Shown here in pieces: positions 8,250-15,974 of a stretch of 41,043 nucleotides of DNA. Source of the stretch: Catonella morbi ATCC 51271 (GTDB taxonomy: Bacteria > Bacillota > Clostridia > Lachnospirales > Lachnospiraceae); the NCBI RefSeq assembly GCF_000160035.2, contig NZ_KI535372.1, positions 1-41,043 of the forward strand. The letters are read 5' to 3'. A program made the position numbers and the translations under genes. Under the pieces are notes generated by a model that was not told the DNA's origin, did not search any database, and saw only the letters and a list, made by a program, of their open reading frames with translations. Each line of letters begins with the position of its first letter. Positions within the stretch are counted from its first letter, which is position 1.

Positions 8250-8944
8250 TCGGCTACCTCCTTTTTACCTTGAAGGCGTCCTCTTAAAAGAGTCAGAACA
8301 AGCGTAATGAGCAGCATCGCAGGAATCAGAAAGATTTCCGGTCCGAATACTAGGAGACAAAACAATGAGCTGAGCAGTCCGGTGAGAGCCGGAACATGAT
8401 TATCTGCTGTAAGCCACTGTTCCACAAAAGAAGTTATGAATAACGCTGTCATAGAGAATTCTATTCCCTTCGAAGAAAACGGAAGCACCGAACCCAGCAG
8501 ATTTCCTAAGACACAGCCAATCACCCAGTAACTGTGATTAAACAGGGAAACCAAAAACCGGTAAAGATTTGCATTCTCTTCATCCGGTACACTTCCCTCG
8601 CAAAGAAGAGAATACGTCTCGTCTGTTAAGGCAAAAATCAGATAAGGCTTATAGCGGCCGGAATCTTTGTACGTGCTTATCATAGATATGCTGTAAATAA
8701 GATGACGGGCATTTACCATGATGGTTGTAATAATCGTCATAATTACGGATGCACCGCCTGAGATCAGACTTACACCTATATACTGCATCGAACCGGCATA
8801 AATAAGCAGACTCATTGCAAATGCCCATAATACCCCATAGCCCGCGTCCTGCAAAAGGATGCCAAAACCAATACCAAGAACAAGATACCCGGCCATTACC
8901 GGCAGTGTTTTTATAAAGGCATTTTTTACAACGCTCAATTTCAT
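8246..8944 (-). CDS. azlC: AzlC family branched-chain amino-acid exporter
   Basis: The large subunit of the AzlCD exporter, 232 residues from the chosen start. The family signature LPVMAGYLVLGIGFGILL lies near residues 14-31, followed by AGSMQYIGVSLI and NARHLIYSISM blocks, with roughly six to seven helices. I chose ATG at 8944 (AATTAGG upstream, usual family length). An in-frame ATG at 8977 would add 11 residues and bury the ribosome site. It sits directly after the DUF523 gene, probably in one transcript. Confidence 0.85.
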   Translation of the reverse strand: MKLSVVKNAFIKTLPVMAGYLVLGIGFGILLQDAGYGVLWAFAMSLLIYAGSMQYIGVSLISGGASVIMTIITTIMVNARHLIYSISMISTYKDSGRYKPYLIFALTDETYSLLCEGSVPDEENANLYRFLVSLFNHSYWVIGCVLGNLLGSVLPFSSKGIEFSMTALFITSFVEQWLTADNHVPALTGLLSSLFCLLVFGPEIFLIPAMLLITLVLTLLRGRLQGKKEVAE

Positions 8945-8985
8945 GCTCAGACCTAATTCCTTTCTTCTGAAATACAAATTCTGAT

Positions 8986-9423
8986 TTAGCTGCTACCCGA
9001 TTCATCAATAAACGATTCAACATCGACAACCTTATATCCCTTTTGCTTCAATGCCTGTGCAAATAATCCCATACCGGGAATCAGTTTTCCGCTAAAACTT
9101 CCATCATAAATCTGATTCACACCACAGGTAGGACTTCTTGACTGCAGGACAGCAAGCCCTATATCATCATTTTCAATTTTCGATAAGGCAATCTCTGCCG
9201 CTTGCATGTATTCTGAATGAACATCATTTCCATTTTCATCCGTAACGACCCCGTTAACAATTTCCGCACATGGTCTGGGCGTTTTCATACCTGCAAGCAT
9301 CTCCGGGCAAATAGGGATAATCTCATAATTTTTTAACAGATTAATAGCCAACCGGTTTCTATTATTCTTTCCGTTATATTTACAATTTTCGCCCAATATA
9401 CAGGCACTTACTAATACCTTCAC
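8986..9423 (-). CDS. DUF523 family protein
   Basis: A 145-residue DUF523 protein: opening KVLVSACILGENCKYNG, central ICPEMLAGMKTPRPCAE and LQSRSPTCG, then GMGLFAQAL. The conserved cysteines suggest a metal or Fe-S/thiol site, but the biochemical role is not established. The start is taken as GTG at 9423, since GCGGAGG sits nine bases upstream; the ATG twelve residues earlier or the one touching the GGAGG is less likely. It precedes azlC by about 40 bases. Confidence 0.85.
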   Translation of the reverse strand: MKVLVSACILGENCKYNGKNNRNRLAINLLKNYEIIPICPEMLAGMKTPRPCAEIVNGVVTDENGNDVHSEYMQAAEIALSKIENDDIGLAVLQSRSPTCGVNQIYDGSFSGKLIPGMGLFAQALKQKGYKVVDVESFIDESGSS

Positions 9424-9824
9424 ACAAAACATCCTCCGCATTAAATTCAGCCTTAAAACCATATGTTTTTATAATTTTAACACAAATCTCACCTGAGGTC
9501 ACTATTTATATGTACAAAACGGTATTTCCTCACCTTATTTTTCTTTCCAGACTATCACATCATCATTACTGCCTACATACTCCCGAAATACTTCTCAAGT
9601 CTATAAAATCTGATTTTTTATTTTAGTATATTTACAAGTTAAGAGAGATAATGTTAACAAAACTTGATTATACTTAATGCTTTTGATAGAATAATTTTAA
9701 ACTTACCTACCGGCTATCTTGAACATATTGATAGTTTTCAGGAAAACATATGAAAATATCTGAATTTGTTTATTGAGGGTATCATATATCATCTTTGGAA
9801 CAGCCCCGCAAAAGGAGAGAATAG
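9424..9824. other. intergenic region between divergent genes
   Basis: About 400 bases separate the DUF523 gene from the rightward gene at 9825. It holds the promoter at 9664-9692 and otherwise AT-rich sequence. I see no hairpin, repeat or ORF of note in it. Confidence 0.5.
9664..9692 (+). promoter_or_regulatory. sigma-A type promoter
   Basis: TTGATT (9664-9669), 17 bases, then TAGAAT (9687-9692). It is oriented toward the gene starting at 9825, giving a leader of about 125 bases. Confidence 0.5.
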
Positions 9825-10463
9825 ATGACTACTAAAAACTTTGCCAAATATATTGAAAAACAGTGTAAAGGGATAAATAATTTTTCGCTGGAAGCTCTTT
9901 TTGGAGAGTATGTCGTTCTTGTTTCAGGAAAACGAGTTGGAGTAATATATCAGGAAAAATTCTATGTTCTTTATGCTCCTACTTTTGAAAATGTAGAAGA
10001 TATGATTCCTGATTTTAAGGTTGTTAATTTATTTTCTTGGGAATATCATAACTTTATTGAAATCAAAGATATTGAAGATAAAGAGAAACTAAAAAACATC
10101 ATAAACTATGTTTATCATGAGCTATATTTTGCCAAAGATCTTGTTATCGATATAGGTTTTTTCTTTCAAAGCTTTAGGGGATATCCGGATAGAATATATA
10201 AGTTGTACCAGCAAAACATTACTTTTCTGCGTTTTGCTTATGAAAAAAAGCTTCTAAAAGTAAATCCTTTGGACTCTGAAGAAAGAATAATTAAGCTTTC
10301 ATATACAAATAATGATTTAACAACTGAGGGACAGCAGATATTACATTCGTTATATAATAAATGGCTTGCTTATACGGACAAAAATGATGCTGATTCTTTA
10401 AAAAGAGCCGTAAATGTAAAACAGTTAGAAAAATATTACAAAAAGTTAATAGACAAAGATTGA
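9825..10463 (+). CDS. unknown protein with TfoX-N-like start
   Basis: A 212-residue soluble protein with very AT-rich codons. The first 100 residues (LEALFGEYVVLVSGKRVGVIYQ, then a lysine/tyrosine strand) resemble the TfoX N-terminal fold found in many small standalone proteins. The second half contains a segment LTTEGQQILHSLYNKWLAYT of unknown family. RBS AAAAGGAGAG precedes the ATG. It stands alone, tail-to-tail with a minus-strand mini-ORF at 10464. Function is unknown; the TfoX likeness is a pattern impression. Confidence 0.55.
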   Translation: MTTKNFAKYIEKQCKGINNFSLEALFGEYVVLVSGKRVGVIYQEKFYVLYAPTFENVEDMIPDFKVVNLFSWEYHNFIEIKDIEDKEKLKNIINYVYHELYFAKDLVIDIGFFFQSFRGYPDRIYKLYQQNITFLRFAYEKKLLKVNPLDSEERIIKLSYTNNDLTTEGQQILHSLYNKWLAYTDKNDADSLKRAVNVKQLEKYYKKLIDKD

Positions 10464-10547
10464 CTAACAGAATGTATAAGCCTTCCCAATATCCATAATT
10501 AACTGTTTATGTCGTGGTGCTTTTATCTCTCTTTTTTCTTCTTCCAT
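10464..10547 (-). pseudogene. 27-residue ORF, likely truncated gene head
   Basis: ATG at 10547 has a near-perfect AAAGGAGG eight bases upstream, yet the frame closes after 27 residues (MEEEKREIKAPRHKQLIMDI and seven more). The stop abuts the stop of the gene at 9825. A strong start on so short a frame suggests a gene head cut by a past rearrangement, though a true small protein cannot be excluded. Confidence 0.35.
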
Positions 10548-10578
10548 GTGTCCTCCTTTCCGTTTTTAAGCAAAGAAA

Positions 10579-10608
10579 AAACAGTAAACCTTTTTCGATT
10601 TACTGTTT
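10579..10608 (-). terminator. terminator of the acetyltransferase gene
   Basis: AAACAGTAAA (10579-10588) and TTTACTGTTT (10599-10608) form a perfect ten-pair stem. On the minus strand it is followed by a T-rich run, as for intrinsic termination after the gene ending at 10649. Confidence 0.75.
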
Positions 10609-10648
10609 CCTTGAATTTTAACTATATTTTTTGTTAATCTATTATTTT

Positions 10649-11215
10649 TTATTTATGAATTGTCCAATAGTCTTTATATGAATATCCATCATGTGTTCCT
10701 ACTAAAAAATTATCCGATTTTGTAAAACCAATACCCGATGCAGCTGACATTCTTTCAATGGCGTAATTAGGAACTTTAGTAATAACTTCTTCGCAATCAA
10801 ATAGTTCATAAGTTGGCGAAACTATAAGCTCTAAAATTTCTTTAATAACTTCTTCTTTTTCATATTCGCTTTTCAAATCCAGTCTAAGTACGCCCATTCC
10901 ATTAAACTTATCTTCTGATGTTCTATTAAACAGTTCAATAGTTCCAATTGCTTTTAATGAAATCTTATCAATGATAACCCAACGAACGAACCATTTTGTC
11001 TGATATGATTTTAGCCAAAAATCAATAGCTTGTTCCATCTTATCTTTTGTTGGATAGTAAAAATTATCCCCATCACAATTATCGCTGTTGAAAAAAGGTA
11101 ATGAATTTTTATCACTATAAACTTCAAATAAATCATCTACATCAGCTTTATCTACAAATCGAAGTGAAAATTTTTCACTTTCAAATTTAGGAACATTCTC
11201 ATATATATTTGACAT
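10649..11215 (-). CDS. GNAT family acetyltransferase
   Basis: A 188-residue GNAT-like protein. It opens with the usual ESEKFSLRFVDKADVDDLFEVYSD strand-helix (RimJ/RimL type) in positions 12-36. A middle strand AIGTIELFN (about 89-97) and a C-terminal block (NYAIERMSAASGIGFTKSD) end the fold. The acetyl-CoA loop is not clearly canonical, so substrate and activity are unknown. GGGAGG precedes the ATG. It lies just downstream of a recombinase remnant, in a low-GC stretch that may be imported. Confidence 0.65.
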   Translation of the reverse strand: MSNIYENVPKFESEKFSLRFVDKADVDDLFEVYSDKNSLPFFNSDNCDGDNFYYPTKDKMEQAIDFWLKSYQTKWFVRWVIIDKISLKAIGTIELFNRTSEDKFNGMGVLRLDLKSEYEKEEVIKEILELIVSPTYELFDCEEVITKVPNYAIERMSAASGIGFTKSDNFLVGTHDGYSYKDYWTIHK

Positions 11216-11218
11216 AGT

Positions 11219-11476
11219 TTAGTCCTCCCAACTAATATATCTCACCTTGAATCTGTTATATATTATACCATTTTTAAGCCTTTTTTCTATATCAACTTTC
11301 TGTGGGACTTGACAGTTACCTATAAAATTAAAGTACACATCAACTTGTGGTTTTCTGTCTTTGCCTTGTCTTCCCCCTGTTGCTTCATGGACTACTACTT
11401 TTTCTATATACTCATTTATCATTGGTACTGTCAGTTCCTCAATATCGGTATATTTTTTAGATACAATATAATACAA
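11219..11476 (-). pseudogene. C-terminal remnant of a large serine recombinase
   Basis: The 85-codon frame encodes only the end of a Tn4451/TndX-type resolvase: YTDIEELTVPMINEYIEKVV, then VHEATGGRQGKDRK and VDVYFNFIGNC match the DUF4368-like tail of these roughly 500-residue proteins. No ATG exists; the frame opens with TTG after an in-frame stop and lacks a fitting ribosome site. The catalytic N-terminal domain is absent nearby. It marks the scar of an integrated mobile element. It lies directly against the stop of the membrane gene at 11478. Confidence 0.75.
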
Positions 11477-11477
11477 A

Positions 11478-11984
11478 TTATCTTCCTAAAAATCCGACAA
11501 TCAAAGCCTGAATCACCGATACAACAGGAATAATTAAAAAAGGTGCGGCTAAAAAATGTTCCCTAACTGCCAAATGTTTCATCCAGTTACTAAATTCATA
11601 ATCTTCGTGTCCCTCTGTCCCCGGAATTACAATCTTATCCTTATATTTTCCCTGAAACAACAGACAATCTAACAAGAAAAAATCTCCCAGGTTTAATATA
11701 CTCCACTGAATATATCCCATCCAAAATACATTCCAAAAGCCAACAATTCCCGAGTGCAAAAGGCTTACAATCGAATAAACAAAACAAATCCCAACAATGA
11801 CAACTGTTAATATCCCATTTATCTTCTTCTCCTGTTTTGTCATTTGTTCGGGTGCAGCCTTCTGAATAGCTTTGGGATAAGAATCAAAAAAGAATCTTGG
11901 ATTAATGAGTACCAAGGCAGCTACTGTCCCGTTAAATATAGCCGCTATAGCAATTCCATCAAGAACAGCTTGAATTATATCCAT
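11478..11984 (-). CDS. small integral membrane protein, unknown
   Basis: A 168-residue protein with about four hydrophobic helices (near 8-27, 57-80, 85-108, 148-165) and a charged cytosolic-type segment IVIPGTEGHEDYEFSNW in the second half. The family is not recognised. AAGAGGGGG precedes the ATG. It is transcribed toward the recombinase remnant; the abrupt junction two bases after its stop suggests that its original downstream neighbour was replaced. Confidence 0.6.
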   Translation of the reverse strand: MDIIQAVLDGIAIAAIFNGTVAALVLINPRFFFDSYPKAIQKAAPEQMTKQEKKINGILTVVIVGICFVYSIVSLLHSGIVGFWNVFWMGYIQWSILNLGDFFLLDCLLFQGKYKDKIVIPGTEGHEDYEFSNWMKHLAVREHFLAAPFLIIPVVSVIQALIVGFLGR

Positions 11985-12094
11985 AAAATCCCCCTCTTAC
12001 CTTTGAGTCGATTATCTGTTAACTGAAGAACAATCTAATTTTTATAAGTAAAACAGGCTCTATAAATCTCATTGTTTCTGCATCAGAGAGTATT

Positions 12095-13318
12095 TCAAAT
12101 CACCCACACCGGTACAATATAGTTCTCTCTGTCAATAGCAGACAGCTCAGGCTTCATACATATTATAGCTCCCTTGTCACGAGCCTCTGACGCTTTGTCC
12201 AACAGACCAAACACCTTAACAAGTTCCGAACCCGGATTTGATGATTTTTTAATTTCTATAGGATTAATTACTCCGTCATGCTCTAATATAATGTCAATTT
12301 CTTTAGCATCCTTATCTCGATAATAGTACATAACCGGCTCTCTGCCAGTATTTAAATATGTTTTCATTATCTCAGAAACAACATAATTTTCAAGTATTGC
12401 TCCATTCATAGCCCCACTTTCCAAAGTTTCTGCATTGCTCCATTTAGTCAGGTAGCATACTATACCTGTATCAAAAAAATATAGCTTAGGAGTTTTAATG
12501 AGGCGCTTTAACATATTATTTGAATAAGGGTGTAAATAAAAAATAATCCCCAGGGTTTCAAGAATAACAAGCCAGTCTTTTGCCTGTTTTTGATTAATAT
12601 CCGCATCCCTTGCAATATCAGCTATATTTAATATCTGCCCACATCTTGCTGCTGCTGCTGTTATAAATCTCAAAAACTTTAATGAGTCAATCGAATCCGA
12701 AAGTTCTCTTACATCTCTTTCGATATAGGTTGACAGATAGCTGCTATAAAAGATCTGACTATTATTATTTTTACCGCTCATAATAGCAGGCATTGACCCC
12801 TTAAATATTCTGTCAAATATTTCTCTGACATTAGCAGGCTTTCTTCCTTTACTTCTTACCGTCAATGCTTCCATATCTATAGCAAACGGTTCTCCACCGC
12901 TTCCATAAATTTCACTTTGTGATAAAGCTGTTAGCGAGAGTACTGCTACCCTTCCCGCTAAAGACTCCTGCAGTCCATTCATCAGCTTAAATGCATGCGA
13001 ACCTGTAAGCCAGAAATCCCCCATGTTTTGATTCCTGTCCACATATATTTTTATATATGTAAACAATTCAGGAGCATATTGAACCTCATCTATCAGTATC
13101 GGAGGCTTGTGCAACTGCAAAAACAATTCCGGATCAGTTTTTGCAAGATTTCTTTCATTCAAATCATCCAAGGACACATAGGCTCTGTCAGTTCCTTCCA
13201 TAAGCTTCTGAAGCATAGTAGTTTTTCCGACCTGTCTCGGCCCTGTTACAAGCACTGCAGGGTATTCCTTTGTTACCCCTAGAATAACCTTTTCTAAATG
13301 TCTTGAAATATAACTCAT
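12095..13318 (-). CDS. DUF4143 AAA ATPase (copy 1)
   Basis: A 407-residue AAA_14/DUF4143 protein. Walker A GPRQVGKT is at residues 26-33, Walker B ILIDE at 74-78, and a LTGSHAF sensor-type segment near 105-110. A winged-helix-like region follows, then a C-terminal restriction-endonuclease-like core KEIDIILEHD...PIEIKK, matching the usual D-x-K pattern. These proteins are common accessory ATPases of unproved role, suspected in defence or toxin-antitoxin-like systems. AAGGGG precedes the ATG. A second, divergent member lies immediately upstream in the same orientation. Confidence 0.85.
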   Translation of the reverse strand: MSYISRHLEKVILGVTKEYPAVLVTGPRQVGKTTMLQKLMEGTDRAYVSLDDLNERNLAKTDPELFLQLHKPPILIDEVQYAPELFTYIKIYVDRNQNMGDFWLTGSHAFKLMNGLQESLAGRVAVLSLTALSQSEIYGSGGEPFAIDMEALTVRSKGRKPANVREIFDRIFKGSMPAIMSGKNNNSQIFYSSYLSTYIERDVRELSDSIDSLKFLRFITAAAARCGQILNIADIARDADINQKQAKDWLVILETLGIIFYLHPYSNNMLKRLIKTPKLYFFDTGIVCYLTKWSNAETLESGAMNGAILENYVVSEIMKTYLNTGREPVMYYYRDKDAKEIDIILEHDGVINPIEIKKSSNPGSELVKVFGLLDKASEARDKGAIICMKPELSAIDRENYIVPVWVI

Positions 13319-13328
13319 ACAGACCCCT

Positions 13329-13365
13329 TTCGGCTAATTTGCATTATGATTACATATTAGCCGAA
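13329..13365 (-). promoter_or_regulatory. 10-bp inverted repeat before ATPase copy 1
   Basis: TTCGGCTAAT (13329-13338) and ATTAGCCGAA (13356-13365) are perfect arms around 17 bases. A TATAAT on the minus strand sits just upstream (13373-13378 region), so the dyad would cover the transcript start and leader. That is an arrangement suited to an operator or leader hairpin. Confidence 0.45.
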
Positions 13366-13529
13366 ATATTATTATAATGCAATATTTTCAAAATTCTTTT
13401 TCGAGATATATTTTTTACTTCTTTGCATGGTCTCAAAGTTAAATTCTATACATTAAGCAGGATGTATTGTTACCATAACTCATAGCTTCTCAAACCTCCA
13501 TAAATTTGAAGTTGTAGGGCTAATGTACC

Positions 13530-13660
13530 CGAGTATATGTATTATATGACTAAGTCACGCCTTCGCTGATAAATTTGCCATTTAATCTATCATATGCTAA
13601 AAAATATACTTGCACGAGATGTATAAATTAATTGACAAAGTGACGCCTTCACTAATAAAT
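13530..13660. repeat. degenerate direct repeat between the two ATPases
   Basis: Two related units (13530-13574 and 13614-13660) share a core of 27 bases with 23 identical (13548-13574 and 13634-13660), each holding an ACGCCTTC motif. The similarity reaches back to a CGAG start. No gene is visible in 13319-13730, so these repeats and the dyad at 13329 are what this 400-base gap holds. Confidence 0.55.
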
Positions 13661-13730
13661 GTCCAGACTCGCTCCGGTTTTCGTTAGCTACTAAAATCAT
13701 ATTTTTAGTTTTTGTATCAAATCAGCTTAA

Positions 13731-15032
13731 TTAGATAAGCAGACTGTTTGCATCCAGCAAAAATTCTTTTACCCCCATCATCAAATAGCCATTCTCATCA
13801 TAACGAGGTTTCATACTCTTCTCAACAATAATAATCTTTTTGAAAGAATCCTTAGTGCGTTCAAATGACATTATTTCCTGCTCATACTTTTCTTTATTTT
13901 GGATTGCATAAGCCGACTGAATATAATATTTTTTACTTCCCAAAATAGCTATAAAATCAATCTCTCTCTGTACTCGTACTTCCTCTCCGTCAGCGTCTTT
14001 TTCCCTTGATTCCACTGTTCCAACATCTACCTGGTAGCCTCGAAACCTTAATTCATTGTAGATGATATTTTCCATAATATGAGTCTCTTCAATTTGCCTG
14101 AAAGCTAAACGTGCATTTCTTAGTCCTATATCCTCAAAATATATTTTATACGGTGTACCAATATATTTCCTTCCCTTTACATTATATCTTTTTACACGGG
14201 TAAGCATAAAAGCCTCCTCTGCATAACCAATATACTTATCAACCGTTGTATCGCAAGTAGTCGTTCCATGAACAGAGTTCATTGTTTTGGCTATTTTTCT
14301 TGGATTTGTTAGTGTAGAAATTCCCGATGCAATTACGTCCATTACCTCACCGAGTGCGGCTTCATCCTTTACTGAATATCTAAGAATGATATCCCTAAGA
14401 TATACATTCTTCATCTGTGAAATCAAATAGTTTGTCTTCTGTTCTTCTGTTGTCATGAGCGCAACTGCCGGAAGTCCACCATACACAGAGTAATCATCAT
14501 AGGCTTCACCTTTATCACCTTGCTTGAATGCGTAATATTCTGAGAATGATAAAGGAAGGACATGAATCTCATCTCCTCTACCCTCAAATTCAGTCAATAT
14601 GTCCTTTGATAAGAACTTAGAATTACTACCTGTAACATAAACATCCACATTACTATTACGAAGGAACCCGTTCAATACTGACTCAAACGCTCCTAACTTC
14701 TGCACCTCATCCAATAAAAGATAATGCATTTCATCTCCATTTATCTGTGGCATTATCCAGTTAAGGAACTTGGAAGGATCTACTTTTCGGTCTTCTTTTT
14801 CGTTGTCGAGAACAATAGGATCTTCTCCTATTTTTAATAAATCTTGTGCTGAATCAAAGGCAAATTTAATAATATGATCCTCTAATATATTTTCACTTTT
14901 CAAATGATTATAAAACAATGTATTTAAGAGATATGATTTTCCGCATCTTCGTATTCCGGTTATTACTTTAATAAACCCATTGTGTTTTCTAACAATAAGT
15001 CTCTCAAGGTATGCATCTCTATTTATTTCCAT
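13731..15032 (-). CDS. DUF4143 AAA ATPase (copy 2)
   Basis: A 433-residue AAA_14/DUF4143 protein: Walker A GIRRCGKS (residues 26-33), Walker B YLLLDEVQ near 106, TGSNSKFLS sensor segment near 136, and a C-terminal REIDFIAILG...KKYYIQ core like the nuclease-type end of the family. I start it at ATG 15032 because GGAGG lies five bases upstream; an ATG at 15044 is inside that ribosome site. It is clearly different in sequence from copy 1, so this is two family members side by side, not a fresh duplication. Role unknown. Confidence 0.85.
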   Translation of the reverse strand: MEINRDAYLERLIVRKHNGFIKVITGIRRCGKSYLLNTLFYNHLKSENILEDHIIKFAFDSAQDLLKIGEDPIVLDNEKEDRKVDPSKFLNWIMPQINGDEMHYLLLDEVQKLGAFESVLNGFLRNSNVDVYVTGSNSKFLSKDILTEFEGRGDEIHVLPLSFSEYYAFKQGDKGEAYDDYSVYGGLPAVALMTTEEQKTNYLISQMKNVYLRDIILRYSVKDEAALGEVMDVIASGISTLTNPRKIAKTMNSVHGTTTCDTTVDKYIGYAEEAFMLTRVKRYNVKGRKYIGTPYKIYFEDIGLRNARLAFRQIEETHIMENIIYNELRFRGYQVDVGTVESREKDADGEEVRVQREIDFIAILGSKKYYIQSAYAIQNKEKYEQEIMSFERTKDSFKKIIIVEKSMKPRYDENGYLMMGVKEFLLDANSLLI

Positions 15033-15041
15033 AGCTACCTC

Positions 15042-15140
15042 CATTTAATTTTTTTGCCGTAAACGGCGCTTTTGTTAATTATAGTATAACAAATTCAATA
15101 AATTATGCAACCTTTCATTTAATTTTTTTGCCGTAAACGG
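15042..15140 (-). promoter_or_regulatory. promoter bracketed by identical 25-bp repeats
   Basis: A 25-base sequence is repeated exactly at 15042-15066 and 15116-15140. Each copy contains the dyad CCGT-TT-ACGG (minus strand). Between them lies a promoter: TTGCAT (15105-15110), 16 bases, TATACT (15083-15088) with an upstream TG. Identical dyads on both sides of a promoter are typical of cooperative repressor binding, hence likely autoregulation. Confidence 0.55.
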
Positions 15141-15218
15141 AATTTTTATTAAATAGGTATCAAGAAACTGTCTCACAAGCTAGGAATCATCAAAGAAACA
15201 CCCTTTATTTTAATCCTT

Positions 15219-15365
15219 TTATCGTCTATTCTTTTTTACTTCTGATAACAGGCACACCGTCTCCACATGGAACGAGTGAACACTATGTTTCCTGGCTGTA
15301 TGTAAAAAGATATCTATGAACCTTTTAACGATATAAAGGCTATCATTAAAAGATTTCAGACAGAC
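15219..15365 (-). pseudogene. C-terminal remnant of 23S rRNA methyltransferase RlmD
   Basis: On the minus strand an open frame ends TARKHSVHSFHVETVCLLSE plus a short basic tail before TAA at 15219. HVETVCLLS is the characteristic end of RlmD/RumA-type uracil-5 methyltransferases in Clostridia. Further upstream the frame becomes unrecognisable. No start or ribosome site is visible, so this is a decayed gene end. Confidence 0.55.
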
Positions 15366-15402
15366 ATACTGTGATATGTATTACAATCTATTTCTGATTT
15401 CA

Positions 15403-15699
15403 TCAAAGGCTTTTATTCGTTCCTAATATTTCACCCATTGTTTTAACATGTATTTTGTTTCTAAGCGAGTATGTGTTACATAATGACACTACGCTGTTTA
15501 TTCCATTTACATCTCTCACAGAGATTGTCCATTTTACCGGCCGAATATACTGTTCAGCTAGTTCAAAATATTCCCTATCTACATTACCCATTCCATGTCC
15601 CAAAACAACTACTTCATCAATATGTTTTAATTTTTTTAGATAATCCTCTAATTTATTAGTTTGCTTTCCTTTTTTATTTGCAATATAAAAATCTACCAA
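15403..15699 (-). pseudogene. AbiH-like phage-defence protein, C-terminal remnant
   Basis: A 98-codon frame with VVVLGHGMGNVDREYFELAE (about residues 30-49) followed by WTISVRD. This resembles the conserved C-terminal GHS-x-x-x-D-x-x-YF block of AbiH abortive-infection proteins, which are normally about 350-400 residues. Its first codon is a TTG without a ribosome site, and the N-terminal domain is missing. It probably marks a dismantled defence locus beside the ATPases. Confidence 0.5.
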
Positions 15700-15743
15700 T
15701 AATACTTGTTAAAAAAGACTCCTTGAAAAATACAAGACCTATT

Positions 15744-15824
15744 TCATTTGAAACCAGTCTTCCCTGCTTTCCTTTCGCAGATTCCTTTTGTTTTAAGTAA
15801 CTCGTAAACCTCTGCCTTGTTCAT
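15744..15824 (-). pseudogene. N-terminal stub of a prolyl-tRNA-editing (YbaK/ProX) protein
   Basis: ATG at 15824 with AGGAGGG upstream opens MNKAEVYELLKTKGI, which looks like the start of YbaK/ProX-type deacylases. It then diverges and stops after 26 residues. Start signal and promoter survive while the rest is gone, suggesting deletion. The identification rests on 15 residues only. Confidence 0.4.
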
Positions 15825-15853
15825 ATCTTTCCCTCCTAAATATTAGATTTGCT

Positions 15854-15880
15854 ATTATATCACACTTCGATGATTTTCAA
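15854..15880 (-). promoter_or_regulatory. extended -10 promoter before the stub
   Basis: TGATATAAT (hexamer 15854-15859) with TTGAAA (15875-15880) 15 bases upstream. It still points into the truncated stub and the AbiH-like remnant. Confidence 0.45.
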
Positions 15881-15974
15881 CAAACTACCTATAGCAGGTC
15901 ATGTAGATACACATACCTGCCACAGAAAAAAACATTAAAAACGTTCTCCAAAATTGCTTAATCCCAAATTGGGT

